The notes below the pieces were generated by a model. It was given only the letters and a program-made list of their open reading frames with translations, was not told the DNA's origin and searched no databases. Shown piece by piece: positions 44,245 to 52,138 of a stretch of DNA of 64,000 nucleotides. This stretch comes from Lentzea tibetensis. GTDB taxonomy: Bacteria > Actinomycetota > Actinomycetes > Mycobacteriales > Pseudonocardiaceae. A program made the position numbers and the translations under genes. The stretch spans positions 1 to 64,000 of the forward strand of contig NZ_VOBR01000026.1 of assembly GCF_007845675.1 (NCBI RefSeq), written 5' to 3'. Each line of letters starts with the position of its first letter. The first letter of the stretch is position 1.

Positions 44245-45084
44245 TCAGCTCAAGAGCAATTTCCCCAGCCGCCGCGAGGCCACGACCACCCCCAACGCGG
44301 CCATGACCGCGAAGTACGCGAGGTGACCGAGCAGGCCCCAGCCGACGACACCCGTGGTGAGGCCGCGCATGAGCTCGATCGCGTGGTAGAGCGGTGTCCA
44401 GGTGACGACGGTCTGGATCGCGGACGGGTACACCGACAGCGGGTAGAAGGTGGTCGAGAACAGGAACAGCGGCAGGATCGCCAGCTGCACCAGGTCGAAG
44501 TCCTGCCACGACCGCATGAACGTGGTCGCCGCCATCCCGACCGCCGCGAAGGCGAACGCCACCAGCAGCGCCACGGGTAAGGCGAGCAGCGCCCACGGCG
44601 AGGCGATGAGCCCCATCCCGAGCATCACGGCGAGGAACCCGGTCGCGTACAGGCCACCGCGCAGCAGCGCCCAGGCGATCTCGCCGATCGCGATGTCCAT
44701 CGGCCCGAGCGGCGTGGCCAGCATCGCGTCGTAGAGCTTGGCGTACTTGAACTTGAAGAACACGTTGAACGTCGCGTCGTACACGGCGCCGTTCATCGCC
44801 GATGCGGCCAGCAGCGCGGGCGCGACGAACGCCGCGTAGCTGATGGGCTCGCCACCGGGGCCGGCCACGGAGCTGACCATCTGCCCGAAGCCGAGCCCGA
44901 GCGAGAGCAGGAAGAACAGCGGCTCGACGGCACCGGAGAACAACACGAACCACGCGCGGCGGTTCACCAGCGCGGCCCGTTCGACGAGCACGCTCGCCCT
45001 GCCCGCGTAGAGACCCGGCGGGATCACCCGCCACAGCAGCCCGCTGGACTGCGGGGCGTCGGTCCGCTCGATCGTCTGCGTCAT
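44245..45084 (-). CDS. ABC-2 type exporter permease
   Basis: A 279-residue membrane protein with six predicted spans and the ABC-2 pattern (LGLGFGQMVSSV, FVAPALLAASAMNGAVYDAT, LFLFSTTFYPLSVYP). ATG 45084 is 1 base after the preceding permease stop. With the next two genes it forms a DrrAB-like drug or lipid exporter with two different permeases. Confidence 0.9.
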   Translation of the reverse strand: MTQTIERTDAPQSSGLLWRVIPPGLYAGRASVLVERAALVNRRAWFVLFSGAVEPLFFLLSLGLGFGQMVSSVAGPGGEPISYAAFVAPALLAASAMNGAVYDATFNVFFKFKYAKLYDAMLATPLGPMDIAIGEIAWALLRGGLYATGFLAVMLGMGLIASPWALLALPVALLVAFAFAAVGMAATTFMRSWQDFDLVQLAILPLFLFSTTFYPLSVYPSAIQTVVTWTPLYHAIELMRGLTTGVVGWGLLGHLAYFAVMAALGVVVASRRLGKLLLS

Positions 45085-45085
45085 G

Positions 45086-45892
45086 TCACACCGCCAGCCT
45101 GCGTCGGAAGGTCTTCCTGGCGAGCACGACACCGACCGCGACCAGCGCGACCAGGTAGGCGGTGTGGCCGAGCGCGGGCAGGAGCTCGAGCGTCCCGAAG
45201 GTCGCACCGCGGGCGAGCTCGATGCCGTGCCACACGGGCGTGATCCAGGCGAGCGGCTCCAGCCAGTCCGGCAGCTGGCTGACCGGGAAGAACGCGCCGG
45301 TGAACAGGGTCATCGGCATCAGCACGAAGCGGAAGATCGTGTTGAAGCTGTCCGGTTTGTCGAGCGTCGCGGCGTAGGCGACGATCGGGACGCTGAACGC
45401 CATTCCGGCGAGCGTGGCGAACGGCAGCGCGAGCAGCACACCGGGGCCGCTGACGGCACCCAGCAGGCTCGCGATGACCAGGAACACCGCGCAGCCGGCG
45501 AACAGCCTGCCCGCGATCCAGATCAGCTGGCCGTACAGGACCTGGGCGGGCGTGATCGGCGTCGCCACCATGCCGATGAAGGTCTTCTGCCAGATGAACG
45601 CCGAGAGGATCGCGTAGGTCGACTCGAACGTGGCGCTCTGCACCGCCGTGACGACGACCAGCGCGGGCGCGAGGAACACGATGTAGCGCACCCCACCGGT
45701 GATCTCGCTCGGCTGCACCTGCGAACCGAAACCGAGACCGAGTGCGACCAGGAACAGCACCGGCTGCAGGAAGCTGGAGATGACCGTCGCGCGCCAGTTG
45801 CGGCGGTACCAGGCCCAGTGCTTCTCGACGGTGAGCCACGAGGCGTGCAGCGTGCCGACGACGCGGCCGGTGGGTACGAGCGCGGTCGTCAT
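45086..45892 (-). CDS. ABC-2 type exporter permease
   Basis: A 268-residue paralogue of the neighbouring permease, with matching blocks LGLGFGSQV, FLAPALVVVTAVQSATFEST and LFTGAFFPVSQLP. Its start overlaps the ATPase stop by one base. The two permeases probably form a heterodimer. Confidence 0.9.
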   Translation of the reverse strand: MTTALVPTGRVVGTLHASWLTVEKHWAWYRRNWRATVISSFLQPVLFLVALGLGFGSQVQPSEITGGVRYIVFLAPALVVVTAVQSATFESTYAILSAFIWQKTFIGMVATPITPAQVLYGQLIWIAGRLFAGCAVFLVIASLLGAVSGPGVLLALPFATLAGMAFSVPIVAYAATLDKPDSFNTIFRFVLMPMTLFTGAFFPVSQLPDWLEPLAWITPVWHGIELARGATFGTLELLPALGHTAYLVALVAVGVVLARKTFRRRLAV

Positions 45893-46809
45893 CAGTCCAC
45901 CAACGTCCGGCCGGTGAGGCGGAGGAACACGTCCTCCAGGCTGCTGCGGCGCACCAGGCTCGACAACGGGTTGATGCCGCGCGCGTGGACCGCCTTGAGC
46001 GCCGCCTCACCGTCCGCGGTGTAGAGCAGCACCCGGTCCGGCAGCACCTCGACGCGGTCAGCGAACTGGCCGAGCTCGGGTGGTTGCGCGCCCGGCTGGA
46101 AGCGCAGCTCCAGCACCTCGCGCGTCGAGTACCGGTTGATCAGGTCCTTCGGCGAGCCCTCGGCGGCGATGCGGCCGCCGTCCATCACGACGAGCCGGTC
46201 GCACAGCTGCTCGGCCTCGTCCATGTAGTGCGTGGTGATGATGAGCGTGACGCCGTCCTGCTTCAGCCGGAACAACCGGTCCCACAGCAGGTGCCGCGCC
46301 TGCGGATCGAGCCCGGTCGTCGGCTCGTCGAGCAGCAGCAGCTCCGGGTCGTTGATCAGCGAGCGAGCGATCGTGAGCCGGCGCTTCATGCCGCCGGACA
46401 GCGGTTCGACCTCGTCGTTCGCCCGATCGACGAGCTGCGCGAACTCGAGCAGCTCGGTCGCCTTCTCCCGCACGTGCGCGCGAGAAAGCCCGAAGTACCG
46501 CCCGTACACCTGCAGGTTCTGCCGCACGGTCAGCTCGGTGTCGAGGTTGTCGAGCTGCGGCACGACCCCGATCCGCGCCCTGATCTTCGGCCCGTCGCGG
46601 TCCGGATCCATGCCCAGCACGCTGAGGGCGCCACCGGTGCGGCCGGACACGCACGCGATCATGCGCATGGTGGACGACTTGCCCGCACCGTTCGGTCCGA
46701 GGAAGCCGAAAGCCTCCCCGCGGCGCACGTCGACGTCGATGCCGCGAACGGCCTCGAAATCGCCGAAGTGCTTGGTCAGGGCCTTGGCCTCCACCAGGTG
46801 CGTCGTCAC
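45892..46809 (-). CDS. ABC transporter ATP-binding protein, DrrA-like
   Basis: A 305-residue ATPase with intact Walker A (GPNGAGKSS), signature (LSGGMKRRL), Walker B (LLLLDEPTTGLDP) and switch histidine (ITTHYMDEAEQ), plus the C-terminal extension typical of DrrA-type exporters. GTG 46809 was preferred over TTG 46839. Export substrate unknown; daunorubicin-type resistance pumps and lipid exporters share this layout. Confidence 0.92.
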   Translation of the reverse strand: MTTHLVEAKALTKHFGDFEAVRGIDVDVRRGEAFGFLGPNGAGKSSTMRMIACVSGRTGGALSVLGMDPDRDGPKIRARIGVVPQLDNLDTELTVRQNLQVYGRYFGLSRAHVREKATELLEFAQLVDRANDEVEPLSGGMKRRLTIARSLINDPELLLLDEPTTGLDPQARHLLWDRLFRLKQDGVTLIITTHYMDEAEQLCDRLVVMDGGRIAAEGSPKDLINRYSTREVLELRFQPGAQPPELGQFADRVEVLPDRVLLYTADGEAALKAVHARGINPLSSLVRRSSLEDVFLRLTGRTLVD

Positions 46810-46865
46810 GTTCCCGACACTAACCGCGGGGTCTGACAATTTTCATCGCATTAAGCTGCGGGGCC

Positions 46866-47450
46866 GTGGAACTACTGTGGCCGTCCGAGGCCGATGAACG
46901 CCTGCGCTCGGAAGTGCACGCGGTCGTGCACGCCGTGGTCGCGGCAGGCGGCGCCATCGGCTACCACTCGCCACCCGGCCGCGAGCGCGTCGACGCCTGG
47001 CTCGACGACGTGCTGAAGCAGGTCCGCGCCGGTGACGCCGCGCTCGTGGTGGCTCTGGTGGACGGTTCCGTCGCGGCGCTGGCGTTGTGGCGGCGCGGAT
47101 CGGCGGCCGTGCACCGGCGGCAGGCGGAGGTCCAGCAGGTGATGGCCCATCCGGCGCGGCGCGGGCTCGGGCTGGGGCAGCACGTGATGGCGGCGCTCGT
47201 GTCGCACGCCCGTACGGCCGGGCTGGAGCTGCTGACCCTGTTCACGCGCGGCAACAACCACGGTGCGATCGAGCTGTACGAGTCGCTCGGGTTCCGCGAG
47301 TGCGGCCGAATCCCCAACGCGATCGCGGTCGGTGCGGAGCGGTGGGACGAGGTGTGGATGCACCTGCCGCTCGGCTTCCCGGACGACGTGGCGCTGCGCG
47401 GATCTTCGCCCGAAGGGCACGGGTACTCGCCGCGGCGTGCTCAGCCGTGA
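46866..47450 (+). CDS. GNAT family N-acetyltransferase
   Basis: A 194-residue GNAT protein. The acetyl-CoA loop is VMAHPARRGLGLGQHVM and the later motif is FTRGNNHGAIELYESLGF. GTG 46866 starts the frame. The acceptor substrate is unknown. It is divergent from the ABC exporter and convergent with the displaced ndk 3' end. Confidence 0.9.
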   Translation: MELLWPSEADERLRSEVHAVVHAVVAAGGAIGYHSPPGRERVDAWLDDVLKQVRAGDAALVVALVDGSVAALALWRRGSAAVHRRQAEVQQVMAHPARRGLGLGQHVMAALVSHARTAGLELLTLFTRGNNHGAIELYESLGFRECGRIPNAIAVGAERWDEVWMHLPLGFPDDVALRGSSPEGHGYSPRRAQP

Positions 47451-47544
47451 GATCGACTGAGGGTCACCACCCGATCGTGGCCGGGTTGTAGCTGAAAGAT
47501 GCACTCCATTTGGGGGTAAATGTTTACTCCCACCGGGGAAGTGG

Positions 47545-47580
47545 AACGGCCCTGCATCCGGGCGCGGATGCAGGGCCGTT
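47545..47580. terminator. terminator beyond the displaced ndk 3' end
   Basis: Perfect 16-bp stem AACGGCCCTGCATCCG (47545-47560) with CGGATGCAGGGCCGTT (47565-47580), loop GGCG, 12 bases past the ndk-fragment stop. It was probably the original ndk terminator and differs in sequence from the one behind the intact ndk. Confidence 0.85.
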
Positions 47581-47592
47581 GTGCACTCGAGC

Positions 47593-47844
47593 TCAGAGGT
47601 TCGGGAACCAGAGCTTGATCTCGCGCTCGGCCGACTCCGGCGAGTCCGAGCCGTGCACCAGGTTGAACTGGACCTCGAGGCCGAAGTCGCCGCGGATCGT
47701 GCCCGGCGTCGCCTTCTCGACCGGGTCGGTGCCACCGGCCAGCTGGCGGAACGCGGGGATCGCGCGGGTGCCCTCGACGACCATCGCGACCAGCGGGCCG
47801 CCGGTGATGAACTCGACCAGGTCCGCGAAGAACGGCTTAGTCAA
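47593..47844 (-). pseudogene. displaced 3' half of ndk
   Basis: Encodes the last ~81 residues of nucleoside diphosphate kinase, from [15 protein letters not shown] through the active-site histidine block LVHGSD to LWFPNL and the stop. It aligns with the end of the intact ndk (50673-50920) with only scattered base changes. It lacks residues 1-55 and its upstream sequence is unrelated, so it should be non-functional. It ends in a normal hairpin terminator, which supports it being the original 3' end. Confidence 0.9.
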
Positions 47845-47860
47845 GTGCCCACTAGGGCAC
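47801..47860. other. ndk insertion core A with arm
   Basis: CCGGTGATGAACTCGACCA at 47801-47819 is identical to copies at 49337-49355 and 50881-50899. About 26 bases further lies GTGCCCACTAGGGCAC (47845-47860), a perfect 6-bp inverted repeat with a related sequence at junction B. Homology to ndk ends at about 47844. Interpreted as an attR-like junction. Confidence 0.65.
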
Positions 47861-47940
47861 CGTGAGGCACAGCAAGGGGTTCCCGCTGGTCAGCGGGCTA
47901 TTTTCGACATAGGGTAGGCCGCCTCGGTCGACCCTAGGGG

Positions 47941-49293
47941 ATGGTACTGGTGCCAAACTCAACCTCAGTATCCGGCCGAGTGCAGAGTTTCACAGTCTTC
48001 ATCGCGCGTAAGTCCGGCAACCGCTCCCGCCTCCAGCCTGTTCCACGCCCCGCACGCCTGATGGCTTGGCGAACGGCTATTCAGGTCTACAGACTTGCCG
48101 TAATTGGGAAGGCCCGCCGCACCCCGGAGCTGGAGCTCGCTCAGCTCGCGCTCCGCCGTTGCCTCTATCTCACCCGAGAGCTAGGCCGTCTACATCACAG
48201 CGCTCCGGAAGCCGCGATCATGGTCGCACGGTCGATCATTGAAACAGCGCTCGCCGGTTCCTACCTTTCCATACATGGAGCTGGCGGCGCTCAGCGAATG
48301 ATGAAGAAGCAGTCCGGAGCAGCAAGGAGGCTACGCGACCGCTTTCTAGCGGGAGACCCATTGGGCGCGCTCGCACTGCTGACCGAAATTGACCTCATCG
48401 CAACACCACTATCACCAACGCTCGCTAACGTACAAAAGACTGAAAACTTCGACCAAATATGTCGAGAGCTCGACAAGCACCCTCCGTTTTCTAGCGGAGC
48501 GCTGGCAACCCTCCTATACGAGGAAAGTTACAGCCTCTTCTCGAACCACGTGGAACATCCAACACCGCAGTCGCTTCGACGACACGCACGGCGGGTGATC
48601 AGCCTTGGCGGCCATGGACCTCGTCTCTTCAGGCCAACCAAGCTAGCGCCACAGAACACTATTGATCACGTTGTCCTACCGGCAATCGGAGCGCTTTGCA
48701 GCTGCATCACACGCAGTATAGGCAAGCCGTATGCACTACTCGATCAATGGACATCAGAGGCGGCGGGAGCTGACGGATACCTCTGGACAGGTTCCCCCGC
48801 CCGGACGCTCGCCGCCTCAGAATTGGCACATCTTGCAGGCCTGCCATCGCTACGCACACTCAACTGGTACGGACTGAGCGTTCGAGCCATCGGAATGCTA
48901 GACGTCATGCTCCAGAGCAGCGACGCCGATCAACTAGTCATCGCGTGCGAACTGCTCGACCGCAGTCGGAAGTTTCCTTACCTTCTAACGGTGATCCTTC
49001 CAAAAATTTGGCCAAAAAGCATTCTTAGTCGCCTACGAACGACCGATCAAGCTGAGACAATCGCGAAAGGTAACGCCACAGATCACCCTCAAGCGTTACT
49101 GGCAGCCTTGGCACTGGTATACGCCGGATTGTGGCCCGACGACTCCAAACTGCTCACAACAAGGCTTGAAGCGTTCGATGCAAGCGCACCATACCCCACG
49201 GGCCTGTTAGATCAGCTTGTACGCTCGGTTGCCCCTTCCGACGTAAAGCGCCTTCGTGCGAGGCATCGCTCGCAGATCCTTCGCATGCCGTGA
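47941..49293 (+). CDS. uncharacterised cargo protein of cassette 1
   Basis: A 450-residue protein I cannot assign. It is soluble-looking, largely helical and leucine/alanine-rich. The segment EAAIMVARSIIETALAGSYL in the first third recalls DUF5677-type proteins, but this is weak. There is no signal peptide, membrane span or P-loop. Codon use (frequent CTA, CAA, ATA, AAT) is unlike its neighbours, indicating transfer. ATG 47941 sits against AGGGG; the in-frame GTG at 47950 has better spacing. It is antisense to ndk. Given the setting, an accessory or defence-type role is possible but unsupported by motifs. Confidence 0.8.
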   Translation: MVLVPNSTSVSGRVQSFTVFIARKSGNRSRLQPVPRPARLMAWRTAIQVYRLAVIGKARRTPELELAQLALRRCLYLTRELGRLHHSAPEAAIMVARSIIETALAGSYLSIHGAGGAQRMMKKQSGAARRLRDRFLAGDPLGALALLTEIDLIATPLSPTLANVQKTENFDQICRELDKHPPFSSGALATLLYEESYSLFSNHVEHPTPQSLRRHARRVISLGGHGPRLFRPTKLAPQNTIDHVVLPAIGALCSCITRSIGKPYALLDQWTSEAAGADGYLWTGSPARTLAASELAHLAGLPSLRTLNWYGLSVRAIGMLDVMLQSSDADQLVIACELLDRSRKFPYLLTVILPKIWPKSILSRLRTTDQAETIAKGNATDHPQALLAALALVYAGLWPDDSKLLTTRLEAFDASAPYPTGLLDQLVRSVAPSDVKRLRARHRSQILRMP

Positions 49294-49330
49294 ACTACTA
49301 CGACGAAGGTCACGACCGCAGCGCGGTTCA

Positions 49331-49397
49331 GGACCGCCGGTGATGAACTCGACCAAATCGCCGAAAACGCTCATAGGCCATTCCCTACTAGGGGCAC
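49331..49397. other. ndk insertion core B with arm
   Basis: Bases 49331-49371 match the intact ndk at 50875-50915 at 37 of 41 positions, including the 19-base core (49337-49355). In the minus strand this encodes [12 protein letters not shown], then leaves the ndk sequence on both sides. CCCTACTAGGGG at 49383-49394 parallels the CCCACTAGGG arm of junction A at nearly the same distance (28 versus 26 bases). Confidence 0.65.
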
Positions 49398-49436
49398 TGC
49401 TTGACTCGGCACCGTTTCCACTGGTCACAGCATTCG

Positions 49437-50591
49437 CTAGCTGTCAGCTGTATCAACACGTCGATGCGACAACAACGTCCGTTGGTCAATATCAACAGAT
49501 CCAAGCTGCTCAGCGGTCAAGGTTGTATTTCGTAGGTTCGCGCCTTGAAGCTGTGCACCACTCAGGCTCGCCCCCTGTAGTTGAACACTCTCCAGTCGCG
49601 CTCCCTGGAGTTGCGCCCCATCAAGAAGCGCCTCTTGTAATTGCGCCCCATCCAGACAGGCCGATTGCAGCAGCGCATGCTCCAGAACCGCGTTCTGAAG
49701 CTGGGCACCTCTCAGCACCGCTCCCTGAAGCTCCGCGTTTCGTAGCGTCGCACCCTGGAGTTGCGCTCCTTCAAGACTAGCCCCTTGAAGGCCTGCGCGC
49801 GACAACCATGCATTTTGAAGGCGCGCATCGTCCAGATTCGCAAGGTGAAGCTCTGCGTCCCAAAAAACTGCGCCCCGCAAGTCTGCACATCGCAGGTTCG
49901 CGCCAACTAGCACCGCTCCTTGCAGATTCGCATCTCGAAGATCTGCGTCATGCAGATTCACGCCAAAGAGGTGCAGATCATGGAAGTCAAGTTCTCCTCG
50001 CTCCTGGTTGGCACGCTTTGGACGTTGCGCTAAGGCGGTGAGTGCGGCTTGCACGTCCGCGGCCGGTTCACGCGACAACTTTGGAGTGTCCGTTCCGATC
50101 GGCGGATGCATCCATTGCCGCTGGTCCACAGGTTCGTCCCGTCGTCGCGGTGCTCGACCGCGAACAAATGCGACTAGAACCTCGACAACATCTCCGTGGT
50201 GTTCAGGAGAATCGCGCATGACGTGCTCGAGCGCATGCACTCCACCGATTCGGACATATAGCTCATCAGAGCCAAGCCGTTCAAGAGCTTTAGTGAACCG
50301 CTCGGTCACCTGTCCTCGATGCGCTAACCGATAGTTTCTGGCGGTGTAAAGCAGACCTGTAACCACGACCAACGCACCGCCGATCGAAATGACTATCAGC
50401 CGAGCGTTGTGTTCCGCAATCAAGCGATGCTCAGGCCCAAGTCGATGGTCGCGGAGGAGATCCTGGTTAACCAGCAGCGAAGGAGCACGCCAAAGCATGA
50501 GTGTGTAGAGCCCGAGTAGAACTAGCGCCGCTAGGACGACTCCTAGAGTCCGAATCGCTGACCAGCCGCTACGGCGCACACCATGCTTCAC
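49437..50591 (-). CDS. membrane-anchored pentapeptide-repeat protein (cassette 2 cargo)
   Basis: A 384-residue protein with two N-terminal membrane spans (LGVVLAALVLLGLYTLML; LIVISIGGALVVVTGLLYTA), a conserved block RGQVTERFTKALERLGSDEL with VRIGGVHALEHVMRDSPEHH, and a C-terminal right-handed beta-helix of about 30 pentapeptides of the A(D/N)LxG type (LQGAxL repeated). This architecture is widespread in actinomycetes with no proven function. It is co-oriented with ndk. Base composition is lower in GC than the backbone, consistent with transfer. Confidence 0.87.
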   Translation of the reverse strand: MKHGVRRSGWSAIRTLGVVLAALVLLGLYTLMLWRAPSLLVNQDLLRDHRLGPEHRLIAEHNARLIVISIGGALVVVTGLLYTARNYRLAHRGQVTERFTKALERLGSDELYVRIGGVHALEHVMRDSPEHHGDVVEVLVAFVRGRAPRRRDEPVDQRQWMHPPIGTDTPKLSREPAADVQAALTALAQRPKRANQERGELDFHDLHLFGVNLHDADLRDANLQGAVLVGANLRCADLRGAVFWDAELHLANLDDARLQNAWLSRAGLQGASLEGAQLQGATLRNAELQGAVLRGAQLQNAVLEHALLQSACLDGAQLQEALLDGAQLQGARLESVQLQGASLSGAQLQGANLRNTTLTAEQLGSVDIDQRTLLSHRRVDTADS

Positions 50592-50627
50592 GCCATGTTG
50601 TCGGCGTACTTGAACAAACAGTTACAA

Positions 50628-50662
50628 CGATGGCCCGGATCGAAGTCCGATCCGGGCCATCG
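50628..50662 (-). terminator. terminator of intact ndk
   Basis: Perfect 15-bp stem CGATGGCCCGGATCG (50628-50642) with CGATCCGGGCCATCG (50648-50662), loop AAGTC, 11 bases past the ndk stop. Its sequence is unrelated to the hairpin behind the displaced ndk 3' end, so it came with the restoring 3' segment. Confidence 0.85.
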
Positions 50663-50672
50663 AAACAGCAGC

Positions 50673-51083
50673 TCAGAGGTTCGGGAACCAGAGCTTGATC
50701 TCGCGCTCGGCCGACTCCGGCGAGTCCGAGCCGTGCACCAGGTTGAACTGGACCTCGAGGCCGAAGTCACCGCGGATCGTGCCCGGCGTCGCCTTCTCGA
50801 CCGGATCGGTGCCACCAGCCAGCTGACGGAACGCGGAGATCGCGCGGGTGCCCTCGACCACCAGGGCGACCAGCGGACCACCGGTGATGAACTCGACCAG
50901 ATCGCCGAAGAAGCTCTTCCCGTCGTGCTCCGCATAATGCTGCTCGGCGGTCGCGCGGTCGACGGTGCGCAGCTCGAGCGCGGCCAGGGTCAGGCCCTTG
51001 CGCTCGATGCGTGCGATCACCTCACCGACCAGACCACGGCTGACGCCATCGGGCTTGACCAGAACCAGGGTGCGCTCAGACAC
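50673..51083 (-). CDS. ndk: nucleoside diphosphate kinase
   Basis: A complete 136-residue NDK, transferring the gamma-phosphate of NTPs to NDPs through His117 in NLVHGSD. Other family blocks are [31 protein letters not shown] and LWFPNL. GTG 51083 starts at [12 protein letters not shown]; another in-frame GTG lies 9 bases upstream. By the insertion model, codons before about K56 are native and those after came with a cassette; the protein is intact either way. Confidence 0.97.
   Translation of the reverse strand: MSERTLVLVKPDGVSRGLVGEVIARIERKGLTLAALELRTVDRATAEQHYAEHDGKSFFGDLVEFITGGPLVALVVEGTRAISAFRQLAGGTDPVEKATPGTIRGDFGLEVQFNLVHGSDSPESAEREIKLWFPNL
50881..50899. other. ndk insertion core C (inside intact ndk)
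   Basis: The 19-base CCGGTGATGAACTCGACCA within ndk codons for VEFITG, identical to cores A and B. Lies in a part of the gene that is strongly constrained, so it would serve as a dependable attachment site. Confidence 0.65.
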
Positions 51084-51292
51084 GACGGTCACGTACTCCT
51101 TCTTGCGGGGATAACGGAGGCCCCGTCGTTCCACGGGTATGCCGCACAGGGTAGCGATGGGGCCGACGGGTCAGCATAGGAACCCGGTTGCAGCTGCTCC
51201 GGGTGCCAGCTGCACGGGCCTGAGTGGAACCAACCAGCACGGCTAGGCGACCAGCCACAACGAGAATCAGGGGACGCGTGTCGCCCCGATCG

Positions 51293-52138
51293 TCAGGCGT
51301 TCGCTCCGAGTGCGTGAAGCACTCGGACGGCCTCCTTCTTGACTGGCTCCAGCAGTGGGCTTGGCTTCGGCTTGCTGGAGTTCAGCCGAATGACGTTGGA
51401 GCAGAACAGCAACTGCGCCAGCAGGCCCGAACGCGAACTCAGGTCGTCCACGAACTCCGCTTGGACCCGATGCGCCACGCTCGGCACAAGCAGACAGTGA
51501 CCCCAGAGGGTCGCGGCGTCGAGGCCTCGCGGCGCACGACCCCAGCTGTCCCAGTCGAGCAGGTAGCAGTCCGGCGCGGTGAGGTTGCCGAAGTGGAGAT
51601 CGGCGTGCGCCGTCGTCCACTCGTCCACCTCGGTGTCGATCCCCTCGTCGCCGAACACCTGGTTGATCCGCCGGGTCAGGTGCGCCTGCGCCATTGCAAC
51701 GCGCTCCGTCTCGACAGCTGCCAGGGCCGCCAACGATGACCCCAGGCTGTCCCACCAGGCGACCGAGAGGTCAGGTTCCTCGTTGATCAGCCCGGTGGAG
51801 TGAATCGCCCGAGAGGTGATCAGCTCAGTCTCGTCGGCCCGCCACACAACCGACCGAACACGGTCCACCCACCGGTACGAGCGGAACAGCTCCGGCTTCT
51901 TCACGCCGGTGATCGCCGAGGCGATCTCCGTCCCTGTCCACGATGGACCGTGGATGTCGTGGGCGTCCGTCCACGCGATCCGCACCCACGTGTCCGAGCT
52001 TGTCGCGAATCCGATCGTTGAACCTTGGGTGCCGTAGGCGCTGCGGGACTCGTCCAGCCGGACTTCCAGCACCTTCTCGACTTCGGCGCGCACATCGTCC
52101 AAGTTCTGCGTGCGCAGGTTGTAACCGTCGAAGTTCAC
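51293..52138 (-). CDS. APH-type phosphotransferase
   Basis: A 281-residue kinase-like protein. The catalytic loop is HADLHFGNL and the metal-binding aspartate is in LLDWDSWGRAPRG, both typical of aminoglycoside/choline/homoserine kinases. The N-terminal lobe is divergent and no clear glycine loop is seen. It overlaps the aldo/keto reductase stop by 4 bases (ATGA) and is last in the peptide-modification operon. Possible roles are phosphorylation of the peptide product or of a donor small molecule, or self-protection. Confidence 0.82.
   Translation of the reverse strand: MNFDGYNLRTQNLDDVRAEVEKVLEVRLDESRSAYGTQGSTIGFATSSDTWVRIAWTDAHDIHGPSWTGTEIASAITGVKKPELFRSYRWVDRVRSVVWRADETELITSRAIHSTGLINEEPDLSVAWWDSLGSSLAALAAVETERVAMAQAHLTRRINQVFGDEGIDTEVDEWTTAHADLHFGNLTAPDCYLLDWDSWGRAPRGLDAATLWGHCLLVPSVAHRVQAEFVDDLSSRSGLLAQLLFCSNVIRLNSSKPKPSPLLEPVKKEAVRVLHALGANA

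Larger units (their letters stand above)
47581..50899. mobile_element. two-cassette insertion array in ndk (putative)
   Basis: Extent from the displaced native ndk 3' end to the core inside intact ndk. Order in the ndk direction: intact ndk with restored 3' end and its own hairpin, pentapeptide gene, ndk core remnant, antisense 450-codon gene, ndk core plus native 3' half. Cargo DNA is visibly more AT-rich than both flanks. No integrase, transposase or terminal inverted repeats are present, so movement would have to be driven in trans. The call rests on the three shared ndk segments. Confidence 0.65.

Noticed and set aside
49437-50100. Short nucleotide repeats considered as a regulatory repeat array
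   Set aside because: They are codons for pentapeptide repeats within a complete gene.
47581-51292. tRNA-type attachment site sought around the cassettes
   Set aside because: No tRNA-like cloverleaf sequence was found; the only repeated boundary sequence is the ndk core.
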